From assembly GCF_024623725.1 (NCBI RefSeq), contig NZ_JANKHG010000015.1, positions 22,744 to 86,743 on the forward strand: 64,000 bases of DNA, written 5' to 3'. Shown here piece by piece: positions 55,806-63,043 of the stretch (its first letter is position 1; each line of letters opens with the position of its first letter). Under the pieces are notes generated by a model. It was not told the origin of the DNA, did no database searches, and was given only the letters and a program-made list of their open reading frames with translations. The position numbers were made by a program, and so were the translations under genes. This DNA is from Limnobacter parvus. Its GTDB lineage: Bacteria; Pseudomonadota; Gammaproteobacteria; Burkholderiales; Burkholderiaceae_B.

Positions 55806-56492
55806 CTAGCTGGCCATGCCAGTTGAAATGGCGTACTTCACAAGTTGCACGCTTGAATCCAGATTCAGTTTTTGTAACAGGCGGGCGCGGTACGCGTCGA
55901 TGGTTCGAGGGGACACCTTAAGCAGCTCGGCAATTTCCCTGCGCGGACGGCCTTGGGCGATCAGCGTCAACACCTGACGTTCCCTGCGCGTCAGTTGGGT
56001 GCCTTCTTCCTGATCCACAAAAGCGTGCATTTGGCTGGATTGCTCCACTCGCTCAGCGCCAGCTTGATTGATGGGGGAACGATTACTTACCAATTCTGGC
56101 GCCACATAGCGTACACCGGTTGCCACGGTGTCGATTGCCTCACGGAGTGTCTCGACCGAAGACTGTCGGCTGACACAAGCCCAAACCCCTGGCTTGAAGG
56201 CCATAGCCAAAATATCCTGCGCGCTTCCTTCACAAACCAAAACCACTCTCACATCTGCGTAGTGGGCACCAATGTGATGAACTACAGATTCGCCGTGCCT
56301 ATTTCCTTTCTCGATTGTAATCACAACAATTCGGGTTTCGGCATTCGCGAGGTGATTGTCAATTTCTTCCAATGTGGTTCGATTGGTGACGAACATGGGT
56401 TGCAAGCTGACCGTTCGCAGGGGTGATGGATCATGAATGCCGGTGCCTCGAGATGATGTTGGTCGACCTGCCAGGCTTTTGTCGTTCTTCAT
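55806..56492 (-). CDS. LuxR/NarL-type transcriptional regulator with degenerate receiver
   Basis: About 228 residues. The C-terminal LuxR helix-turn-helix is clear: LTRRERQVLTLIAQGRPRRE and VSPRTIDAYRARLLQKLNL. The N-terminal half has a receiver-like alternation of hydrophobic strands (TRIVVITIEKG, VRVVLVCEG, VWACVSRQSSVETLREAIDTV) but lacks the acidic pocket and a clear phospho-Asp, so phosphorylation is doubtful. Start ATG 56492 has GGTGGGA; ATG 56540 is also possible. No kinase is adjacent. It is divergent from the ECF sigma/T1SS operon and is its most likely local regulator, by position only. Confidence 0.8.
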   Translation of the reverse strand: MKNDKSLAGRPTSSRGTGIHDPSPLRTVSLQPMFVTNRTTLEEIDNHLANAETRIVVITIEKGNRHGESVVHHIGAHYADVRVVLVCEGSAQDILAMAFKPGVWACVSRQSSVETLREAIDTVATGVRYVAPELVSNRSPINQAGAERVEQSSQMHAFVDQEEGTQLTRRERQVLTLIAQGRPRREIAELLKVSPRTIDAYRARLLQKLNLDSSVQLVKYAISTGMAS

Positions 56493-56899
56493 AGTCCCAC
56501 CCACGGTTGACTGGCTTGGCCAGCTCGGAATAAAGGTCATGTTCGTCCCGCTTAGAATTGTTGGGGTTGTCGCTTATTGGATTTGTACTTCTGGCGGGAA
56601 ATTTTGGATTCAGCGATGTAGGTAATTGTCGCGAGGTTGAGCAGCATGGGGGCCCGGCTTTTTAGTGCCTGTGTAAGCAAATAGACAGTGTAAGTACTGT
56701 TCGCCAATCGGAACTTTTGCTAGTATCCCTAGACCGAGGGATACTCTAGGGTTACATCACTCACCTGGGGCACCCCCATTCAGTGGTTTGAGCAGTAAAA
56801 CTTGGCCTTTTTGATAGAACCAAAGATCCGTGCTGACTGTAAATTGACAGTAACAGGACATTTCAAACACACAGACATTCCATCTTGGGGACAGCTAGG
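56493..56899. promoter_or_regulatory. Divergent regulatory region of the T1SS locus
   Basis: No gene. It contains a GGAACTT block (56710-56716), the classic ECF -35 element, and just after it a 9-bp perfect inverted repeat AGTATCCCT (56722-56730) / AGGGATACT (56737-56745). The flanks CTAG repeat on both sides. The repeat would cover the -10 region of an ECF promoter, so it suits an operator. Function is inferred. Confidence 0.5.
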
Positions 56900-57535
56900 T
56901 TGAGAGAAGAGCTTGCATCTTTAATTGAACGAATTGCAAACCGCGATCGGCAGGCGTTCGAGCAGTTGTATCAGCTCACGTCCCGAAAGATGTTTGCAGT
57001 TGCCCTGCGCATCGTTCGGGAGCCTGGTATGGCCCAAGATGTACTCCAAGATGCTTATATTCGTTTATGGCGTTACGCGCATACCTTCAACAACAAGCTT
57101 TCTGCGCCCGAAACTTGGCTTCACCAAGTCGTTCGTAACCGGGCGCTGGATCTGTTGGCTCAAAACGGTCATACGGTGAATTCAATTTCACTGGATCAAT
57201 TTTCAGATCCTGACGACGATTCCAACGACTTGGTATTTGAGGCCCATTCTGTATGCAGTGACGACAAGGAAAGTGGCCGCGTGATGCAGGCCTGCGTGCA
57301 AAAGCTTGAAGGAAAGTACCGACAGGTGTTGACCTTGGCTTACACCCATGGAATGAGCCATGCAGAAATATCAGAGCACCTCGAGGTACCGCTGGGTACA
57401 GTAAAAACCTGGGTTAGGCGAGGATTGATTGAATTGAAAGCTGTTTACGATGAATTTCAGTCAGACGGTTTGGTGGCAATGGCGGCGAACAATTCCCGCA
57501 GAAAAGACGCTGAACAATCAGGCTTTTTGGTCTAG
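56900..57535 (+). CDS. ECF-type RNA polymerase sigma factor
   Basis: A 211-residue group 4 sigma factor with only regions 2 and 4. Region 2: AFEQLYQLTSRKMFAVALRI with DVLQDAYIRLWRYA and WLHQVVRNRALDLL; region 4: GKYRQVLTLAYTHGMSHAEI and VPLGTVKTWVRRGLIELK. The start is taken as TTG 56900, preceded by GGGGA; TTG 56885 is in frame without a ribosome site. The anti-sigma-like gene follows by eight bases and the T1SS genes after that. GGAACTT upstream suggests it drives its own operon. Confidence 0.9.
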   Translation: MREELASLIERIANRDRQAFEQLYQLTSRKMFAVALRIVREPGMAQDVLQDAYIRLWRYAHTFNNKLSAPETWLHQVVRNRALDLLAQNGHTVNSISLDQFSDPDDDSNDLVFEAHSVCSDDKESGRVMQACVQKLEGKYRQVLTLAYTHGMSHAEISEHLEVPLGTVKTWVRRGLIELKAVYDEFQSDGLVAMAANNSRRKDAEQSGFLV

Positions 57536-57543
57536 GAGGCCAC

Positions 57544-57960
57544 ATGACTGACGATGAAAAAAACTGGCTGGCCGCAGATTATGTGCTGGGTGTGATGCGT
57601 GGCGTCGAGCGCACGGCTTTTGAAGGCCTGTTGCGAACAGATTCAGTTCTGGCCAAATCGGTTCTTGGCTGGCAAGAGCGTTTGAGCCTGATTGATTCCA
57701 AACCCAACGTGCTTTACCCAACAATGTCAGAAGCCGAGGTCGATGCGGCGTTAAGCAGCGTGTTCGATCGCGTGTGCAAGGCCATTGAAGCGCATCCTGA
57801 ATCAACACCCAAGCTGGAAAATCCGTTGGCCCGATTGACTCGAGAGCAGTTGGCTGGCATGCGACCTGCGGTTGTTCGACTCATTGCCTCCTATTTGGTG
57901 TTGCTTGAGCGTTTGAAGGCGCAGCAGTTGCGCATGGCTGGTTCGGCGGGTGCTGTGTAA
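57544..57960 (+). CDS. Anti-sigma factor-like protein, apparently soluble
   Basis: A 138-residue protein whose N-terminus WLAADYVLGVMRGVERTAFE followed by LAKSVLGWQERLSLID resembles the anti-sigma domain of the RskA/ZAS-type anti-sigma-K group. Typical members have a membrane helix near residue 100 and an extracytoplasmic domain; here the C-terminal 45 residues (AGMRPAVVRLIASYLVLLERL) contain charged residues within the hydrophobic stretch and end soon after. No zinc-binding HxxxCxxC is present. It is GGAGG-led and lies between the sigma factor and exporter genes, so it most likely restrains that sigma factor. Confidence 0.7.
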   Translation: MTDDEKNWLAADYVLGVMRGVERTAFEGLLRTDSVLAKSVLGWQERLSLIDSKPNVLYPTMSEAEVDAALSSVFDRVCKAIEAHPESTPKLENPLARLTREQLAGMRPAVVRLIASYLVLLERLKAQQLRMAGSAGAV

Positions 57961-57974
57961 ACAAGGGATTTGCG

Positions 57975-59885
57975 ATGTCGGTTAAATATTTGTTTAAAGA
58001 AAGACTTGAAGCGCTCTGGAATTTCGGGCTTAAACCTGACAAGTCCGAAGAAATGCAATCCGAGTCAAACACGGTAACCCCAGCTAATTCCAAAACTGTG
58101 GAAGGCGTCATTCGCAGCGCCATGCCCTTGTTAAAGAGGGCGGCTTTGCTGTCCATTTTTGTGAACCTTGTGGCTTTGTTCCCGGCTGTTTTTGCCCTAC
58201 AGGTTTACGATCGGGTTATTTACCGTTCTGGTCTGAATACGCTAACTGCCTTGCTCATCGGTATGGGCATTTTGCTGGCAGCAGACCTTATTTTGCGTTC
58301 ATTTCGCGCCCGTGTGTTGCGCGTGGCTGCCGTAAAAATCGACGGGCAAGTGGCCAGCAAATTGATGAACAAGGTTTTGGCAATTCCTTTGCGTCAGCTC
58401 GAGGCGCGTTCTACCGCCGCCTGGTATTCATTGTTCAAGGATGTAGACACAGTGCGGGTGGTATGGAGTGGTGCTGTTGCCATGACCATTCTCGATTTGC
58501 CATTTGCTATCCTTGCAATCGGTTTGATCGCGACCATTGCACTGCCCGTATTGCCTGTTGTTTTGGTGGGTATTGTTTGTCTGGCGGCTTTGTCTTGGTA
58601 CAGTTCAGGCGAATTCCGAAAGCGCAGGGTTGAAGAATTTTCCCGAGCACGCCGCCGCGACGAAGTGTTGGCTGAGGTATGCCGAGGCCGTGAAGCCATC
58701 AAGAGTTTGGTGCAAGACGATTCAGCCAAGCGCGCCTGGGTATCTAGCTACAATTCCTGGGTACAGGAGTCATTTCAGAAAAATGGAGAAATGGAAGACC
58801 AGCGAGAGCTGTCAGTTTCCATCATGCTGTGCGTGAACGTTGCCATCACTGCGGTGGGTGCCTACGCTGTGATTAATCAATGGATGACTGTGGGTGGACT
58901 GATTGCATCAAACATGCTTGCCGCCAAAGCGATTGGTCCCTTGGCTGCGTTGACTGGTCACTGGCGTTCAATTGCACATTCCCGAGAAGCCACTGATCGC
59001 TTGAACAAGGTTTTTGATGCGGATGAAGAAAAGCAGCACACTGGTTTGAATCTTCCTATGCCTTCGGGCGCGTTGCGCCTTGAAAATGTGAGTTACCAGC
59101 ATGTGGGTGCTCAGAAAGAAGTGGTGAAATCTGTTTCAGCGCAAATTGGTCCCCGCGGCATATATGGTTTGGCTGGTGACAACGGAGCAGGTAAATCAAC
59201 ATTGCTCAAATTGTTGCGTGGCTTGTATGAACCGCAAGGCGGGCGTGTTTTGCTGGATGAATATGACTTGTCGCAGTTTTCACGACAGGAACTCGCCAAA
59301 TGGATCGGATTCTTGCCGCAAACATCGCAACTGTTTGAGGGCACCATCGTTGAGAACCTGCGTCGCTCTAATCCCGATGCCAGCGATGAGCAAATTCTGC
59401 TGGCTGCAAAACGTTCTGGGGCCCATGAATTCATTGCCAAAATGCCCGATGGTTACATGACTCAGGTGGGCGAGGGCGGTAACCGACTTTCGGGCGGGCA
59501 GCGCCGCCGCGTTGCGATTACCCAGGCATTTTTGTCAGATGCACCCGTGCTGTTGCTCGATGAACCAACCAATGACCTGGATTTTGCGGCTGAAACCCAT
59601 TTAATGGCTGTCTTCAAAAGCTTGGCCACGGTTAAAACAATCATCATGGTGACCCACTCGGTTCGCCTTATGTCGATCTGCGACAAAATCATTTACCTCG
59701 ACAAGACGTCGAAGTTGCATGTCGGAGCTACACCAGAAATGCTGAAGTTGCTGTATGGAATTTCCGTACCCAAGCCTGTGGCTGCTGCACCCAAGGCGGC
59801 TTCGCAGGTGGGTACAGAGGCCATGACGAAAACGCTTGAGGGCGAATCCAGTTCAGACAACGGCGGCAAAGCCGCCCAAGCGTGA
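57975..59885 (+). CDS. Type I secretion ABC transporter (PrtD-like, no C39 domain)
   Basis: A 636-residue fused permease-ATPase. About 50 polar residues precede six membrane helices (from LLSIFVNLVALFPAVFALQV on). There is no N-terminal C39 peptidase or C39-like domain. The ATPase has Walker A GDNGAGKST at residues 401-409, LPQTSQLFEG Q-loop, signature RLSGGQRRRVAITQ near 504-517, Walker B VLLLDEPTNDLD at 525-536 and H-loop His561. It powers export of an unfolded protein across both membranes with the HlyD and TolC proteins encoded next. A Ser/Ala-rich tail ends the protein. Confidence 0.93.
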   Translation: MSVKYLFKERLEALWNFGLKPDKSEEMQSESNTVTPANSKTVEGVIRSAMPLLKRAALLSIFVNLVALFPAVFALQVYDRVIYRSGLNTLTALLIGMGILLAADLILRSFRARVLRVAAVKIDGQVASKLMNKVLAIPLRQLEARSTAAWYSLFKDVDTVRVVWSGAVAMTILDLPFAILAIGLIATIALPVLPVVLVGIVCLAALSWYSSGEFRKRRVEEFSRARRRDEVLAEVCRGREAIKSLVQDDSAKRAWVSSYNSWVQESFQKNGEMEDQRELSVSIMLCVNVAITAVGAYAVINQWMTVGGLIASNMLAAKAIGPLAALTGHWRSIAHSREATDRLNKVFDADEEKQHTGLNLPMPSGALRLENVSYQHVGAQKEVVKSVSAQIGPRGIYGLAGDNGAGKSTLLKLLRGLYEPQGGRVLLDEYDLSQFSRQELAKWIGFLPQTSQLFEGTIVENLRRSNPDASDEQILLAAKRSGAHEFIAKMPDGYMTQVGEGGNRLSGGQRRRVAITQAFLSDAPVLLLDEPTNDLDFAAETHLMAVFKSLATVKTIIMVTHSVRLMSICDKIIYLDKTSKLHVGATPEMLKLLYGISVPKPVAAAPKAASQVGTEAMTKTLEGESSSDNGGKAAQA

Positions 59886-59905
59886 TGAGCGAAGGTAGAG
59901 AGATT

Positions 59906-61243
59906 ATGAAGTCCAACAATGCATTGGCCGAAGTTGGCAGAAACGAGCTTAAGCCCTATGAAGTGCCCGCACTGTACAAGCCTTCTGGCGGCGGGTTCGA
60001 CACCAAAAGTCGTTTCGCCCTCGGTTTGATTGCCCTTTCATTGTTCGCTTCCTTGTTTGTGCGTGTGGACCAAGTGGTGACCGCGCCCGGCAAGGTGGTC
60101 CCATCTACTCGCGTTAAAAGTATTCAGCACTTGGAAGGCGGCATTGTTCAAGACCTCGCTGTGAAGGAAGGCGATGTGGTTAAAGAGGGCGCTGTTTTGG
60201 TTCAGTTGAATCTGGCCACCTCTGGCATCAATATCGAGGAATTGAAAAGCCGACGTGCCGCGCTGGAAATGAGCCGTGCCCGTTTGCTGGGTGAAGCAGC
60301 GGGCAGGCCGCCCGAATACCCTTCCGAAATAATTGCAGATTATCCAGATTTGTACCGCACCGAGCAGGCCACCTATATTGCTCGCATTACGGAATTAAAC
60401 GGCATTTTGGGCGTGAACGACAGCCAAATGTTGGGCAACGAGGGCAAAGTCGGTGAGCTTCAAGCCAAACTGGACGGTTTGGAGAACCGCTCTTTGACCA
60501 CACTGCGTGAACTTGAAATTACGCGTGAACTGGTGCGTGAACGGCTGGTTTCCCAGCTTGAGTATTTGACAAAGAAGCGTGACTACGACAGTTTGACTGC
60601 CGAGATCGCCTCGATGCGGCAAACCATTGCATCGGCGCAGGCTTCAGTGGGGCAAAGCCGTGCGCGTCGGGTTGAAGAAGATGGCAAATTCAGACGGCGA
60701 GCCGCAGACGAACTGACCACACTCGAAAGACAGTTGGCCAGTTTGAAAGATGAAATCAATAGAGCCAGCGATCAACGTGACCGTGCGGTGATTCGATCGC
60801 CCATCGATGGTGTGGTGAAAAACCTGAAGTTACAGGCTGTGGGCAACGTGGTTCGACAAGGCGAGCCGATCATGGAAGTGGTGCCGGTTGATGAAGTGTT
60901 GGTGGTTGAAACTCGTTTGTCTCCTGCCGATCGAGGTTACGTGTCGATGGAACAGCCCTCTGAAGTAAAAGTGTCGGCTTATGACTTTTTGCGCTACGGC
61001 ACCCTGCCTGGAAAAGTGACCCAAATTGCCGCTGATACCGACCCGGGCACAGAGGACACCGGCCCTTATTACCGCCTGATTGTGAGCACGGACAAAGCTT
61101 TCTTCGGTACACCCGATGCGCCACTTCGAATTTCCCCGGGTATGACAGCAGATGTGGACATTAATGTGGGTTCACAACCGTTCATTTACTATTTGTTAAA
61201 ACCCGTATTGAAGTTAAAGCAAGAAGCCTTCAGAGAGCCTTAA
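59906..61243 (+). CDS. HlyD family type I secretion adaptor
   Basis: A 445-residue membrane-fusion protein. A single inner-membrane helix (RFALGLIALSLFASLFVRV) near residues 36-54 is followed by a lipoyl-like half motif (VKSIQHLEGGIVQDLAVKEG), a long coiled coil (about 110-280), the second lipoyl half (DRAVIRSPIDGVVKNLKLQA) and a beta-barrel end (YLLKPVLKLKQEAFREP). Start ATG 59906 follows AAGGTAGAGAG; ATG 59885, overlapping the exporter stop, is possible. It bridges the ABC protein and TolC. Confidence 0.92.
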   Translation: MKSNNALAEVGRNELKPYEVPALYKPSGGGFDTKSRFALGLIALSLFASLFVRVDQVVTAPGKVVPSTRVKSIQHLEGGIVQDLAVKEGDVVKEGAVLVQLNLATSGINIEELKSRRAALEMSRARLLGEAAGRPPEYPSEIIADYPDLYRTEQATYIARITELNGILGVNDSQMLGNEGKVGELQAKLDGLENRSLTTLRELEITRELVRERLVSQLEYLTKKRDYDSLTAEIASMRQTIASAQASVGQSRARRVEEDGKFRRRAADELTTLERQLASLKDEINRASDQRDRAVIRSPIDGVVKNLKLQAVGNVVRQGEPIMEVVPVDEVLVVETRLSPADRGYVSMEQPSEVKVSAYDFLRYGTLPGKVTQIAADTDPGTEDTGPYYRLIVSTDKAFFGTPDAPLRISPGMTADVDINVGSQPFIYYLLKPVLKLKQEAFREP

Positions 61244-61251
61244 AGTTGCAA

Positions 61252-62910
61252 ATGACAACACAACTGAAAAAGTCCCACAAAGGTCAATGGGCTCGAAACG
61301 CGCTGTGTGCGATGGTTTCGAGCCTTGTCGCTTTCCCCGCAAGTGCTCAGCAAGCCGTCTCTGAGAACGAGTTCCTGGCTCGGAGAATTCCACCTGCCGA
61401 AGCAGCAACCATGTCGAAGGAGGAGCTTAGTAAGGTACGCTTTTTGAATATGCTGCGCACCAATCCCGAAATAGTCACATCCCGCATTAATGTCAATGCC
61501 TCGCAGTTCATTGAAGACGGAGCACGGGCGGCTTATTTCCCAAGAATTACAGTGGGCGCAAATGCCAGTTCCAGTTCAACTGTGACCAATCGGCAGTCGA
61601 CTGACATCACCGTGTCGCAACCCATCTACACAGCAGGGCGTATCACGGCTCGAGTCAAAGCTGCTGAAACTGACGGCACCATTGCCGATGGTCAGTTTGT
61701 TGAAACTATTCAGGACGTGGTGCTGGAAAGTTTTTTGGCAAGCAGTACTTTGTCTAGAAATGCCTTGCTGGTTGAGGCCTCGCGCGCTGCAGAAGCTGCT
61801 GTAGCCCAGCTTTTGGCTCTTGAAGAAAGGCGAGTTGAGCTTGGCGGCAGCGGCGTGACCGATGCCCAGTTTGCCAAGGCACGTCTGGCAGTGACGCGAG
61901 ATCGCCTGGTCAACTTCGAAGGCCAGTTTGAAGAAGCCCGTGCAACTTATTTTCGTTACTTTGGCGTATACCCAGAAGGCTACAATGTGCCCGAGTTGGA
62001 GGTGCAGAGAACCATGCTGCCCCAGCTGGTCGATGACGCGGTAACCAAGGCTCTTTTTTCCAACCCGGAAATACGGGTTGCCGAAAGTCAGATCGTGAAG
62101 GCAAGACATAACTACACAGCTGAGGAAGCCAGCCAATATCCGTCATTGAACCTGGTCGGGATCCAGCAGTTTTTCGGTGAGCCCGATCCGTTCACCGGGG
62201 ACAGAACAGACAGCTCGGTGAACCTTCGCTTGCAATACAGTGCCTTTTCAGGCGGTGAACAGGTGGCCCGAGTAAATCAGGCTGCGGCGACCATTGACAC
62301 ACGCCGAGCACAATTGGCGGCGGCCCGATTGCGTGTTGAAGAAAGCGTGCGTTTTCAGTGGGGCAAGTGGACCGCTGGGCAGTCGCGTTCAGTGACCCTG
62401 CGCGGTGCGTATGTTGATTCTTTACAGGTATTTAAAAACCGAAAACGATTGCGCGATTTTGGACGTGAAACCGTGATTGTGATGCTCGATGCGCAGGTTG
62501 AATACTTTAACGTGCTGATCGCATACATCAATGCCGTATTCGATGCGAGAGACGCCAGCTTCCGCCTGATGCATGCCATGGGTTTGATGATGCCCACCCC
62601 GGGTGCCGAGGCCGATTGGTTTGGTCTGTTTTTCTCTCAATCCCCTGAGCGTGAACGTTTGGAAAGTAGTTTGCAGGACACTGCGGACATCGCCAGTAGC
62701 CCTGCGGACCAGAAAATTGCAGAGAAACTGGGGCTGGATGTAAGCCAGACTGAAATGGAAAAAGCTGCGGGTTTTGTCTTAACGCCCGCTCAAAAGTTGG
62801 AAGTGGAAAGAAGCTCGCAGCGCAGCAGGGTGCAGGGTAGTGATGCCGAGAAAGACACCCGACCAACGCTTCGGCCAGCGCCCATTCTGGATCCTCGATT
62901 TTATCGGTAA
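61252..62910 (+). CDS. TolC family outer-membrane channel protein
   Basis: A 552-residue outer-membrane protein with signal sequence (ALCAMVSSLVAFPASAQQ). Two TolC-type halves are visible: RFLNMLRTNPEIVTSRINVN and AAYFPRITVGANASSSST, then ALFSNPEIRVAESQIVKARHN and ASQYPSLNLVGIQQFF. A periplasmic Ala/Glu-rich C-terminal tail of about 80 residues is longer than usual (ending ILDPRFYR). It is the exit duct of the type I system, eight bases behind the HlyD gene. Confidence 0.92.
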   Translation: MTTQLKKSHKGQWARNALCAMVSSLVAFPASAQQAVSENEFLARRIPPAEAATMSKEELSKVRFLNMLRTNPEIVTSRINVNASQFIEDGARAAYFPRITVGANASSSSTVTNRQSTDITVSQPIYTAGRITARVKAAETDGTIADGQFVETIQDVVLESFLASSTLSRNALLVEASRAAEAAVAQLLALEERRVELGGSGVTDAQFAKARLAVTRDRLVNFEGQFEEARATYFRYFGVYPEGYNVPELEVQRTMLPQLVDDAVTKALFSNPEIRVAESQIVKARHNYTAEEASQYPSLNLVGIQQFFGEPDPFTGDRTDSSVNLRLQYSAFSGGEQVARVNQAAATIDTRRAQLAAARLRVEESVRFQWGKWTAGQSRSVTLRGAYVDSLQVFKNRKRLRDFGRETVIVMLDAQVEYFNVLIAYINAVFDARDASFRLMHAMGLMMPTPGAEADWFGLFFSQSPERERLESSLQDTADIASSPADQKIAEKLGLDVSQTEMEKAAGFVLTPAQKLEVERSSQRSRVQGSDAEKDTRPTLRPAPILDPRFYR

Positions 62911-62925
62911 ATCCTTGATTTTTGT

Positions 62926-62966
62926 CAGTAAAATGCCCACAATCATCGAGAAGGGGCATTTTACTG
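62926..62966 (+). terminator. 13-bp inverted repeat between tolC-like gene and secreted-protein gene
   Basis: CAGTAAAATGCCC (62926-62938), 15-base loop, GGGCATTTTACTG (62954-62966). It starts 16 bases after the TolC-like stop. No T-run follows, so it may be an attenuator, RNA-processing site or 3'-end stabiliser rather than a full terminator. It probably separates levels of exporter and substrate. Confidence 0.55.
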
Positions 62967-63043
62967 CCTTACTTCATCCATTCGCGGCAACGTAACCCTG
63001 AGAAACTTGGATGAACGGGGAAATTCCCAAAGGAATGACAAAG

